NCBI RefSeq assembly: GCF_016595435.1
Contig: NZ_JAENIJ010000035.1
Span: forward strand, 1-33,141
Source: Luteolibacter pohnpeiensis
Lineage (GTDB): Bacteria; Verrucomicrobiota; Verrucomicrobiia; Verrucomicrobiales; Akkermansiaceae
Length of the DNA: 33,141 nt
Direction: 5' to 3'
Shown here: piece by piece, positions 8,116-16,758 of the stretch
Numbering within the stretch: the first letter of the stretch is position 1
Layout: each line of letters opens with the position of its first letter
Position numbers and translations under genes: made by a program
The notes under the pieces: model-generated
Databases searched by the model: none
What the model was told of the DNA's origin: nothing
The model's input: the letters and a program-made list of their open reading frames with translations, nothing else

Positions 8116-9594
8116 TTAGGCGGCGGCGTTGGTGAGCACGCCGAATGCGTCTGCGGCCTTGGTTTTCGTGGCAGCACGAGCACGCGCACGGAACACGACT
8201 TGGTCCTCGGTAAACTTCGCATCGGCAGACGTCGCGAAATCGAAGTCCTTGCGCAGACAGACCGCTTGCCCCTTCGGATCGCCGAACGTGGCGATTTTGG
8301 ATGAAGTGGTGTTTGCGTTCGGTGCAGCGTGCGACAGCCTGACCGGTGAACCAAGAATGGAACCGATGCCGCCGGGCGACGGCGCGTCAATAGCTGGCAG
8401 GAAGATCGAGCGGCCATTGCCATCTTTAATAGCCAGCATGCGGATCAAGTTCTGCGGATGAGTCCACCACATGGACGGGCGGCTCAATACAGCAGGATTC
8501 ACCGCAAGCATGGTCTTTGTGAAGTCCTCTTGATCCAGAGTTTCCACGCTGACATTTCCAGTCGCGGCTACGGACGCTGTGCCAGAATAGAAGATGCCGG
8601 TATAACCTCCATCCGTTACGTCTGCAGTGCCATCGGCAGACAAGCAAGACCAGTCCAGGCGATAGGCGCATGCATTCGCAAATTTAGGCAAGAGATATGG
8701 AACCAAGTTGACTTCAGAGTCCTCCAAAAGTTCAGAGGAAACACCGATCCAACCCAGCATCTTGCCGATAGTGGCGGAAACCGGACCGCCCGCATAGGAC
8801 GATTCAGCAGGCGCAATTCCTTCGGTTGCCCAACCCATATTCGGGTCCGTTGTATCTACGATCATGCGAATTGATTTCGTCGATACAGGGATCACGTCGA
8901 AATCGCCCCAAATGCCATAACTTGCAATCAGGCTGTAAACTTCTGTGTTGAGTTCCTCGACGAGATAGGCACTTCCAGGAGTCGCGCCGGTGGACATGGC
9001 GCGTTGATAGTTTTCAACCGCCTTGCGTTGATCTTCGTTCGTTTTGACGCGCTGCCCGGTCGGGTCGATACCCATCCGGAAAAGGCCGTTGATGATATTG
9101 CGTTTCTCGTCATCCGCGCTGATGCGTTCGACGATGCTGCCACCGATTGCGCGGCGTTCGTTGTTCTGTTTGAGTTGGATCTGTTGAATGGTCCGCGTCA
9201 TATCCTGGATCTGGCCAGGAAGACCCTCGAAGTTTTTAATGTGATTGGAAAAATCCTCACTCAGTTTCTTTGCTTCCTGGTCCGTCGTGGCGAATCGGGA
9301 TTCCATTTCGCCCACCTGCTTTTTAATAGCGCCGACGCCAGCCAAGACTTTCTTTTCAAAGTCCCCGCCGCCGTTGTTGTCCGGGTCATCGTCCATCTTG
9401 CGTTGCGGGATTCCCATGCACGCCAGCGTTGCAAGAGAAGTGGTTCCAGTGCGGTCATGGCAGAAGCCAAGCCCGGCAAGCCCTGCGAAGATAGCAACGG
9501 TCAGCCATGGAGTTTTGAATCGATTGGATCGGTTTAGTTTCACAATATCTAATTGGTTAATTTTTGGTTTTCTGATGCGTGCCCGCCTTTTCAT
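8116..9594 (-). CDS. Major capsid protein, HK97 fold
   Basis: 492 aa. The mature part, from about residue 195, shows the HK97-type pattern: ATPGSAYLVEELNTEVY (204-220), WATEGIAPAESS, IGVSSELLEDSE and the C-terminal P-domain strands. Residues 75-150 form a charged coiled coil, the delta or scaffold domain that the protease encoded just upstream would remove. Unusual is a further N-terminal extension: residues 1-28 are very basic, and residues about 29-60 are hydrophobic with the look of a signal or membrane segment (WLTVAIFAGLAGLGFC). The ATG at 9594 overlaps the protease stop as ATGA. A later start at Met60 would remove the extension, so the true N-terminus is uncertain. Confidence 0.85.
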   Translation of the reverse strand: MKRRARIRKPKINQLDIVKLNRSNRFKTPWLTVAIFAGLAGLGFCHDRTGTTSLATLACMGIPQRKMDDDPDNNGGGDFEKKVLAGVGAIKKQVGEMESRFATTDQEAKKLSEDFSNHIKNFEGLPGQIQDMTRTIQQIQLKQNNERRAIGGSIVERISADDEKRNIINGLFRMGIDPTGQRVKTNEDQRKAVENYQRAMSTGATPGSAYLVEELNTEVYSLIASYGIWGDFDVIPVSTKSIRMIVDTTDPNMGWATEGIAPAESSYAGGPVSATIGKMLGWIGVSSELLEDSEVNLVPYLLPKFANACAYRLDWSCLSADGTADVTDGGYTGIFYSGTASVAATGNVSVETLDQEDFTKTMLAVNPAVLSRPSMWWTHPQNLIRMLAIKDGNGRSIFLPAIDAPSPGGIGSILGSPVRLSHAAPNANTTSSKIATFGDPKGQAVCLRKDFDFATSADAKFTEDQVVFRARARAATKTKAADAFGVLTNAAA

Positions 9595-10409
9595 CCTTCG
9601 ATGAGCGCGGAGAGCTGGCGCAAGAAGTCCGCACGCGCCGCCGCCTGACGACTGGCCGTCTCGCCGCCGTCAGGCTTGCCGGGCGATTGGCTGTTAGGGG
9701 TGCGTTTGGTCCTCTGAAGTTGTGTTTGGCGCTTGCCAGTGATGCGGCCCATTTCACGGGAAATCAGCGCGCGGGAAATATCGTCCAAGTCGTCGCGTTC
9801 GGTTGCCTTTCCGGCGATGGTGAGGAACTGCAAATCATCGTCATCGAATCCCACGGCGGACAGGTCCGCATCTGTGATGCATTGCTCCGAATAGGCTTTG
9901 GCGACGGCGGAAGGATTCGCCCCCAGGATGCACGCGGAGAGTTCGAGTTGTTGTTGCTTGGTGAAGATCCGGCGGCATTGCTGCGCGTGCTCTGCGGACA
10001 GGGCGGCGGCAGTCACCGCACCATTCCACCCGGTGTCACCAGGGCGGCAGCTTTCGACCGATCGGAAGCCTACGGAGACGGCTTTCAGGAAACCGCCAAC
10101 TGTCATCTTCCATCCCAGGACTGCCAGCTTGTTTTCCGCAATGTCCTTCGCCCATTGAACTCGTTCGATGAGTTGTCCATTCTCGACGCGCGCGGCCTGG
10201 ACTCGTCCAAGCAAATCTTCGATGCTCCAATAGTTGTGCGAGTTGACGAATGGTGCGTTTTTCTCGAAGTGGTCGAATAGCCAGCCGGACGGCAAGACGA
10301 CTTCGTTGTATGAATCCAGCGTCGCATCGCTGGCGATATATTCGACCGTCCCGTCCGCTTCCGAAAGGATGCGCGCGGTCACATGAAAAGAGCGGCGGAG
10401 TTGTGACAT
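9591..10409 (-). CDS. Prohead maturation protease, peptidase S78 type
   Basis: 272 aa. His58 in the VNSHN motif (55-59) and Ser112 in AVSVGFRS (110-117) fit the catalytic His and Ser of HK97-type prohead proteases, and ELSACILGANPSAV (156-169) matches the conserved segment after them. The C-terminal 60 residues are charged and probably disordered. It cleaves the delta domain of the capsid protein during head maturation. It lies directly before the capsid gene and overlaps it by four bases, the classic arrangement. Confidence 0.88.
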   Translation of the reverse strand: MSQLRRSFHVTARILSEADGTVEYIASDATLDSYNEVVLPSGWLFDHFEKNAPFVNSHNYWSIEDLLGRVQAARVENGQLIERVQWAKDIAENKLAVLGWKMTVGGFLKAVSVGFRSVESCRPGDTGWNGAVTAAALSAEHAQQCRRIFTKQQQLELSACILGANPSAVAKAYSEQCITDADLSAVGFDDDDLQFLTIAGKATERDDLDDISRALISREMGRITGKRQTQLQRTKRTPNSQSPGKPDGGETASRQAAARADFLRQLSALIEG

Positions 10410-10427
10410 AATCTAATAAATTAAGAG

Positions 10428-11354
10428 TTAAGCTAAGACCACAGTCGGATCACTAAAGGTATCGTCCGCAAACCGGCCACCCACACCGAAGTCTGCGGTG
10501 AACTTGGCCAGATCCAGAGCAGCCACTTCCTCCACGGTCCGGCCAGAGGTTGTTAGATCCTCGATGTAAACCCGGTAAAGAACCCAGCTCGCCAGCGCGG
10601 CAGCGTATCCCGTAGACCATGGGCCATGAAGTCCCCAGGCGAGCCGGTAATACGTCGGCACGCTAGGCTTCGTCCCACGCCAGGTATTGAATGACGCTGC
10701 AGCCTGACTTGGCAGCAAGGCGTCCAGCGCGGAACCATCCGGCAGCATCGAAATCCGCCGCGTGCCCGGCTGTATGTAAATGTTGCTGATTTCATCAGGC
10801 CAGCCTTGGCGAAAAATGAATCCGGCAGTCACGGTAGTTCCCCCCATCAAGACCAGGTTCCCCACGTCTCTTGGTGGCGTTCCGCCGCTGGTTCCCGGCG
10901 CACGGGTGAGCCGTCGTGTCATCGAAACGTAAAACTCACGCCCCGGCAAATTCGCGTGGAGATAATCCTTGATCGCTGTCGGCAGCTCAAAACCAAACCA
11001 AGCATTCGATGCGGTGACAGGGTTTGCCTGACTCACAATCCCGTGAATGCCGCCCTTGGTAGTGCGCTCAATCAGGTGCTTCGCAGATGATTGCCCCGCC
11101 ATCTGACCATTTGTTTTCCACAAGGGAGAGAGCGAGTCCTCATCGCCGCCGCCCAGAATGTTAGACGCCGTTTGCCACGCGATATTCTGCAGCCAGGTGC
11201 CATCGGACGGCACGCCATCCAGTGCGGATTTTTCTGGATCGATTAGAAGCAAACTCCCATCGCTCATCATCCCGTCAGGATAGGCTTTAGGAAAGGTGCT
11301 TGGGAACTGCGCGCCGGGGCACGTTAAACTCATTGCTTGGTCTGGAGGCATCAT
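10428..11354 (-). CDS. Putative tail fibre-associated / receptor-binding protein
   Basis: 308 aa, rich in Gly, Ser, Thr and aromatic residues, no signal peptide, no membrane segment. Sequence such as ASNAWFGFELPTAIKDYLHANLPGREFYVSMTR and TYYRLAWGLHGPWSTGYAAALASW suggests a globular beta-rich domain. It starts four bases after the large fibre gene and ends before the prohead protease gene. Because of this position I infer an accessory fibre, fibre chaperone or second receptor-binding protein. Family not recognised. Two Met codons begin the frame; the first is used here. Confidence 0.5.
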   Translation of the reverse strand: MMPPDQAMSLTCPGAQFPSTFPKAYPDGMMSDGSLLLIDPEKSALDGVPSDGTWLQNIAWQTASNILGGGDEDSLSPLWKTNGQMAGQSSAKHLIERTTKGGIHGIVSQANPVTASNAWFGFELPTAIKDYLHANLPGREFYVSMTRRLTRAPGTSGGTPPRDVGNLVLMGGTTVTAGFIFRQGWPDEISNIYIQPGTRRISMLPDGSALDALLPSQAAASFNTWRGTKPSVPTYYRLAWGLHGPWSTGYAAALASWVLYRVYIEDLTTSGRTVEEVAALDLAKFTADFGVGGRFADDTFSDPTVVLA

Positions 11355-11357
11355 GAT

Positions 11358-13985
11358 TTACCAATTTTTAGAATTGAGGAATTCGGCAACTGCGGCAGCG
11401 ATCGGGTCTAATCCAGCGGTCAGCGGGTGGGTGGAATCATAAGAGTATTCCGCCCAAGTCCCCGCCAGGTTCACAATCAGGTTGCCCACCGTGCCGCCAT
11501 CGCTGCGGAGATAGTAGTCGTTTGGATTCCCGCCAGTTGGCAGGCCCGCATCTGAGCGGTAGCCGACGAAATTCAAGTCGCTCGGATTCAGGCCAAGGCT
11601 GGATTGAGAATTGAAGAAATGAGAGAATGGAATCACCCCATACGCGGCAGCAGATTCCGCCTCCGTCATACCAGGGAACTGCAGGTCCGGGGTGTCATCG
11701 GCAGCGGCCACCATCACGGCACGGGTGTCGATATAGTTGTTAGGCCATGACGTGAGGAAATACTCCCGCGCCTTTGCGTAGGCATTGCTAGATCCGGGAA
11801 TGAGTTGCTGTTCCTGATTGTCACAAACCAGCCTTTCACCGTTCCACGTCATGTTCCGACGGCCCGGCATTCCAAGGTGAAGAATCCGCCCGTCACCGCT
11901 GCCGGTCGCGACAGCAAGACGCTCCGCCGTGATAGAGATTTGAGATAGGCTGGATGCGTTGTTTTCGCCTTGCCAGAAAATCCAGGTGCTTCCGGCGTAT
12001 GGATCACCCGTGGCAGCGGAATACTCCAGCATGGCCTCCACTTCGATCGATAGCCCGCCGCCGTAGCTGCGCGTTGTTAGATCACGCTCGCCCAGCGCAT
12101 CCGCTAGACTTGCCGCCAGCTTGCCCGGCATCGAATCGCCTAGATCCACAACCGGATTTTCGCTGCGGGACGGGACAGGTTGACCACGGCCATCGAACAC
12201 CATGGCGCTTGCGCTGCTGCTCTTATCCGTCCGCCGCACTTCCCATTCATCCGCACGGGTTACACACGACAGAGCGACGGCTCCGCCAGCTGGCACCGTG
12301 ATGATTTCCCGCTTCGTCACCGGTCCCCATGCGCCACCGGTTTTGATCACTTCATCCCCGGTTGTTAGAGCTAGTCCGCCGACTTCGCCATCGGCAGTCG
12401 CTTCCCACAGGTCGCCGTCGATCGCATCTACAGGAAAGCCATCAGCAGGATCAAAGAAACCACGGCGGAACCATTCGCCAGCCGTGCCGCCTTTGATCCA
12501 TCTGGCGGGCATGTTGCCACCGCCTGCCGGTTGATAGGCCATGAACACAAGGCGATCTCCCGCGCTGAATTGCAATTCCCGGAACCATCCGTCCGCACTG
12601 GCCACCCAAAAATCACGCCAGCTATTCGGGAAGCCGCCCGGTGCCTGTAGGTAAACCCAGCTGCCGCTTACCATGACCATCTGGTCGCCGCGCTGCAGTG
12701 TGTCACTGCCAATGGTTAGCGTGCCGCTGTAGCCTTGGAACTCGTAAAAGTCGCCATCATCGAATGTTCCGGCGGGCGGCCAGCTTGATCCAGACGTGAG
12801 CGCACCCTTGTAGGTGATCGATGGAGCGATCGACGGATCGAAGGTTCCGCGATAGCGCTGGCCACGAATGAAAAGGCCGGAGCTTTTGCGGAAATCCAGT
12901 GATTGGCCGGAGGAATTCAGACCACTTAAAATCGGGGTTCGCCGTGGTGGCAGCGGCAACCATCCAGCACCCGTGCGCGCATAGAGCGTAGACCGCTGCG
13001 GACGATACGGGTCCGGCTGGTAGTCGTTCCGATCCGCCGCCGTTTCGCGGACGATCTCAGAATCCAGCTTAGGCTTCGTCACCGCCTCATCAGCCAGTTG
13101 CAGCGTGGTGATGCTTCCGGGGTCCGCGCCGGGAATGGCAAGGCCCGGAATGATGGTTTTCCCGTTCTTCATAATGCCAAATCCGATGCGTTGAAACGGG
13201 AACGATTCATCTTCGATCGTGAAGAAATAGTCCGGACGATCGGTGCGGATCTTCAATTGATTCGCTAACGGGGAAACCGCTGCGGACAGATCCGTTAAAT
13301 CTGACTGGCTCGCCTTGCCAGCCAAGGCCGTCACCAGATCCGGAGAGAAAGGAGCAATCACCGCCGCGAAGAATCGAAACGTTCCCGCTTTGGTCATCCC
13401 TGCCGCGCACCGCTGGAATGGATCGAAGAAACCGAACGTGTATTCCTCGCCCTCAATCTCGAAATTTTCACGGATGGAGAAGAACGCGGTCTTGTTCTCC
13501 ACTCTTAAAAGACGGCCCAGCCCATCGCCATCGGACTGCTCCCAAACCGATGCGCCCACCTCACGGATATACGTTCCGTTGTTCGCCTTCACCGGATCGG
13601 CCCAGACGAGCGCTCTCTCCGGCTTTGCATTCCCATTGGTCCCGACAGGCAAATCTGCCTTGGTGCGGACAATGTAATCATGCCCTTCTTCGACCGCCAA
13701 TTGAGCATTTGCCGCTGCCGCCTCCGCGCTGGCAACCTGTATGGCTGAAACCGCAATCAAACCCTGAGTGGAATTAGAAATAGCCACGGCTTCCTGTGCG
13801 ATTTCCTCCGCCGCGCTTGTGTCGCCCGGCTCGCCTTGGTCGCCCTTTGGGCCACGGGTTGATTCCACATAATCCTCATACGAACCCACGTTCCCTTTAG
13901 CTAACCAAAGGTCGTATGCATCTTGTCCATTAGTAGCTTCCCGGATCTCCAGGACTACGCTTTCAACTGGTAGTTGTGTGCTCAT
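11358..13985 (-). CDS. Tail fibre with C-terminal SGNH hydrolase-like domain
   Basis: 875 aa. Residues 45-55 (GPKGDQGEPGD) form a short collagen-like repeat after an N-terminal attachment region. Then come an Ala-rich helix (60-100), several beta-rich modules and repeated short carbohydrate-binding-like segments (380-560). The C-terminal 260 residues carry the blocks of a GDSL/SGNH esterase: GDSM at 616-619 (Ser618), GGG at 642-644, GENN at 673-676 and DSTH at 850-853 (Asp850, His853). Such enzymes on fibres remove acetyl groups from, or cut, cell-surface polysaccharide. The start overlaps the previous stop as ATGA. The gene sits between portal and protease genes, an unusual place for a fibre. 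Confidence 0.78.
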   Translation of the reverse strand: MSTQLPVESVVLEIREATNGQDAYDLWLAKGNVGSYEDYVESTRGPKGDQGEPGDTSAAEEIAQEAVAISNSTQGLIAVSAIQVASAEAAAANAQLAVEEGHDYIVRTKADLPVGTNGNAKPERALVWADPVKANNGTYIREVGASVWEQSDGDGLGRLLRVENKTAFFSIRENFEIEGEEYTFGFFDPFQRCAAGMTKAGTFRFFAAVIAPFSPDLVTALAGKASQSDLTDLSAAVSPLANQLKIRTDRPDYFFTIEDESFPFQRIGFGIMKNGKTIIPGLAIPGADPGSITTLQLADEAVTKPKLDSEIVRETAADRNDYQPDPYRPQRSTLYARTGAGWLPLPPRRTPILSGLNSSGQSLDFRKSSGLFIRGQRYRGTFDPSIAPSITYKGALTSGSSWPPAGTFDDGDFYEFQGYSGTLTIGSDTLQRGDQMVMVSGSWVYLQAPGGFPNSWRDFWVASADGWFRELQFSAGDRLVFMAYQPAGGGNMPARWIKGGTAGEWFRRGFFDPADGFPVDAIDGDLWEATADGEVGGLALTTGDEVIKTGGAWGPVTKREIITVPAGGAVALSCVTRADEWEVRRTDKSSSASAMVFDGRGQPVPSRSENPVVDLGDSMPGKLAASLADALGERDLTTRSYGGGLSIEVEAMLEYSAATGDPYAGSTWIFWQGENNASSLSQISITAERLAVATGSGDGRILHLGMPGRRNMTWNGERLVCDNQEQQLIPGSSNAYAKAREYFLTSWPNNYIDTRAVMVAAADDTPDLQFPGMTEAESAAAYGVIPFSHFFNSQSSLGLNPSDLNFVGYRSDAGLPTGGNPNDYYLRSDGGTVGNLIVNLAGTWAEYSYDSTHPLTAGLDPIAAAVAEFLNSKNW

Positions 13986-14338
13986 CGGTTCGTGTCCTCG
14001 GAAATTTCGATAGTTCCTTCCAAATAGGTTTTTGGCAGTCCGTCCGCATCAGCGGCCACGGTTTGGAATTGATAACACCAGACACCCTCGTCTAGTGGCA
14101 GTGCTTGCGGCGGAATGCGGAAGACCCATGCGTCAGCGTCCACAATTTCAATACCGGAACCGCTCGCGATTGAATGGCCCAGATTTCGATTCCCAGCGGT
14201 GCGCCGAAACTGCATGGACGCCGCCACGCATGGAGACTTTGGGGCGACGCCTGCAAAGGTTAGCGGGCCGATTTGATCGATGCCGCGCCACTGGTCGCCA
14301 CGGACCATCGGTTCAAGATTGTAGATTGCCGGAAGCAT
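13982..14338 (-). CDS. Small virion protein preceding the fibre, unknown function
   Basis: 118 aa, starting with a pattern I remember from proteins encoded before phage fibre genes (LPAIYNLEPMVRGDQWRGI), followed by strands typical of a small beta-sandwich and ending in EGTIEISED. It is coupled to the fibre gene by an ATGA overlap and may anchor or fold the fibre. This role is inferred from position and from a loose resemblance to N-terminal domains of baseplate upper proteins. Confidence 0.5.
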   Translation of the reverse strand: MLPAIYNLEPMVRGDQWRGIDQIGPLTFAGVAPKSPCVAASMQFRRTAGNRNLGHSIASGSGIEIVDADAWVFRIPPQALPLDEGVWCYQFQTVAADADGLPKTYLEGTIEISEDTNR

Positions 14339-14344
14339 GACCTG

Positions 14345-16549
14345 TTAGAATGGAATTTCCGCGTCTGGATTGTTGCCCTCGATGTCGCTTTCATCGGGGC
14401 CGGTTGGCTCATCAGCGGGGCCGTGAATGCAACGGCAGCGAATGATTTCTTGCGGAGGTCCGGACGGGTCGCACGGATACATCATTGGGAATCCGCCCAC
14501 ATCGAACGGCTCATCAATCGGAATCACCTTATTGTGCAACCGTTGGTGCGTGTCGCGCACTTGACCATCGTCGGAAGTATACCAACCTTTAAAACCTGCG
14601 CCCGCTTGCTGCATCGCCTCAAACCTCCCGGTTCCAAAAGCAATACCAATTTCAGTAACGGCAACACGCATGCCGCGTTCCTTCGAAAAACCGTTAAACT
14701 GTTCACGCACTCGCCGCGAAAGTTTCTCGAAACTCTCGCCAGCGTTCACACCCTCTTCTAACGAATCGCGGACTTCCTCCCATACTTTTTGCCCTGCGTC
14801 CTGGATATGATTTTTGCGCTCCTGAAGCCATTGCAAGCCGAGTGGATCGGCCCCAATGAAAGGCGTGTCCAATCCCATCTCATCGGCGATCAACTCCGCG
14901 CCTGCCGCTTCATAAGCTGCGTGATCGGCTTTAAAAATTGGTTCGATGAGAAGTTCCAGGAAGTTCGCCAGGTCAAAGATGAAATCGAACGCCCCGGCGC
15001 GGATGGCTTTTTCCGCATCGGCAGCTTGTGAAATGTTCGCCAGCGTTTCCTTGCGTGCCTCGAAAAGCGCACGGTCAACGATTCCGCGAATTCTCTTCAC
15101 ATGCGGAGCACGGGAATTCATTTGCTTGATCCACAGCGGCGATGGCTCCGCTTTCTTCTCTGGCGTCCGGCTTGTTAGATGCGCGCGCGGGTGCGCTGGA
15201 CATCCTTTCAACAGCTCTTCCAGTTCCTCAAAAGCGGTCACGGCGCTTGATGCCTTACCCGTCGCCGATGTCGGCTCAGGTGTGCCCGGTTTATTGTCCG
15301 TGATCCGCTGAACTGCGTATGGAAGCCATGAATCTTTCGAGCCGGGAAAAGCTGGCAAGCCAAGGTCCAGGTGATTTGAAATTACCTCCCATGGGATACC
15401 GCGTTCGTGAAGCTTGCGGCCAGATTCCAAGCGTTCCGCCCGGACTTGCTGCATGGTCGAATGGTTATCGAAATTAAATGATGCGGTGATCGACCGGCCA
15501 CCTAACAAGCGGGAAGAAACTTCCTCGACCGCTTCCGCAATCTTGGTTGCGATCGGCATGCACGTTTCCTCAATCAGCTTAAACCTGTCACTTGCCGACC
15601 CGATGGAATAACTTGCGGTCGTTTCCGCGAACGATGGAGGAACACCAAGAGCAATGTAAACCTCTTGCCGATTTTGCAGGCGCTGCGCCGCCGCCGCGCT
15701 GTCCGGGGATTTGATATGCGGTTCAGTGACTTTAATATCGCCGACATAAAACGCGGGCAGGAACTTGCCCTTTTTCGCGGCCTCGCGCTTCCGCTTCAGC
15801 ATCAACTTGATTTGCTCTTGTTGGGGTTCAGTAACCCCATTCGGTGCAATCACGTTTTCGCCAAGGTCGCCGTTCGTCTCCGCAAGACTCTTCCAGGTCC
15901 GGCTGGCGGCATAGTCGGCGCTTGCTGCCATCATCGCAGATTCAAGAGGGGCTGCACCCCGGAAATCATTATACGGATTCCACCGCCGGGAAGTGATAAC
16001 TTGGTCCGGGATGAGGTCGTGTTCTCGTTTGGCACCATCACGGAATCTCCAGCCGATCAATTCACCATCATCAACGATTGGCGTCATGGAATCGGGCCGC
16101 GCGACGATGAACGGGCTTTTCACCGGACCACGCGTCAACCAGGTATCGTCCAAGATCCAGAAAAACTCCCCGTTCAGACACAGCCAGCCGACAGTCGCCT
16201 CGATGGTATCAAAACGTGATGCGCGCGAATTCCGCGCCATGCCGCGCATTGGACGGTTCCAGAATGCGGCCAAGGTGGAATCCGTGATTTCCTTCTCCCC
16301 CTCGAAGAACTTCAGTCCAACCTGGGCGATCGGCCCGGTGATGATCTGAACCGCGCTGGATACCCAGGGAGATTTCAAATAAGGGTCTTTCAACCCATCC
16401 GTGCCTGAGTCGCCCGCCCAATTATTCAGGAAGGCCAGCAACTGAGCCGTGGTGCGTTTGACCACACCGTCGCCCATACCGTCGCCCCCATCGCGCGACG
16501 TGGCCGCGGATGGCAGAAACCGGCTGGTAATGCGGGACAAAAGGGTCAT
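14345..16549 (-). CDS. Portal protein fused to a MuF-like minor head protein
   Basis: 734 aa. Residues about 30-420 are an HK97-type portal: SPWVSSAVQIITGPIA, GNGEF-like NGEFFWILDD, a VITSRRWNPYNDFRG motif, and the C-terminal QEVYIALGVPPSFA region. This forms the ring through which DNA enters the head. Residues about 470-734 are a Mu F-like domain ending in the conserved FKGWYTSDDGQVRDTHQRLH (653-672) and CRC (705-707). In most phages these are two adjacent genes. Here no stop, start or frameshift separates them. A Pro/Ser/Thr-rich linker near 420-465 joins them. The start overlaps the stop of the small gene before it as ATGA. Confidence 0.87.
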   Translation of the reverse strand: MTLLSRITSRFLPSAATSRDGGDGMGDGVVKRTTAQLLAFLNNWAGDSGTDGLKDPYLKSPWVSSAVQIITGPIAQVGLKFFEGEKEITDSTLAAFWNRPMRGMARNSRASRFDTIEATVGWLCLNGEFFWILDDTWLTRGPVKSPFIVARPDSMTPIVDDGELIGWRFRDGAKREHDLIPDQVITSRRWNPYNDFRGAAPLESAMMAASADYAASRTWKSLAETNGDLGENVIAPNGVTEPQQEQIKLMLKRKREAAKKGKFLPAFYVGDIKVTEPHIKSPDSAAAAQRLQNRQEVYIALGVPPSFAETTASYSIGSASDRFKLIEETCMPIATKIAEAVEEVSSRLLGGRSITASFNFDNHSTMQQVRAERLESGRKLHERGIPWEVISNHLDLGLPAFPGSKDSWLPYAVQRITDNKPGTPEPTSATGKASSAVTAFEELEELLKGCPAHPRAHLTSRTPEKKAEPSPLWIKQMNSRAPHVKRIRGIVDRALFEARKETLANISQAADAEKAIRAGAFDFIFDLANFLELLIEPIFKADHAAYEAAGAELIADEMGLDTPFIGADPLGLQWLQERKNHIQDAGQKVWEEVRDSLEEGVNAGESFEKLSRRVREQFNGFSKERGMRVAVTEIGIAFGTGRFEAMQQAGAGFKGWYTSDDGQVRDTHQRLHNKVIPIDEPFDVGGFPMMYPCDPSGPPQEIIRCRCIHGPADEPTGPDESDIEGNNPDAEIPF

Positions 16550-16758
16550 GAGGGGCGGTTTTCGCGATTGGTTAAGTTTTCCGTATCATCTGGCCGATTT
16601 TTCAGGCCGTCGCAGCGCGTCGCGGGCGTCTCTGAGTCGTCGCCCCCCGTTTTCGCGGGCGAGTAGTCGCCGGGCCCGGCTTTCCGGCCTTCTGAGGCGG
16701 TTTCCCGCGTTTCGGTGTGCCGGATCATCCGGTCACGTCTGGATTTTGGGTTAATCAT
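16546..16758 (-). CDS. Small highly charged protein between terminase and portal
   Basis: 70 aa, rich in Arg, Asp, Thr, Glu and Gly (MINPKSRRDRMIRHTETRET...), almost certainly disordered. It has no similarity that I recognise. The reason to accept it is position: the ATG at 16758 overlaps the terminase stop, and its own stop overlaps the portal start as ATGA, so it is translationally coupled on both sides. It may assist packaging or be a linker peptide kept for coupling. Confidence 0.5.
   Translation of the reverse strand: MINPKSRRDRMIRHTETRETASEGRKAGPGDYSPAKTGGDDSETPATRCDGLKNRPDDTENLTNRENRPS

Noticed and set aside
9579..10280. Open frame (233 codons) on the plus strand opposite the prohead protease
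   Set aside because: Antisense shadow of a gene with recognised catalytic residues.
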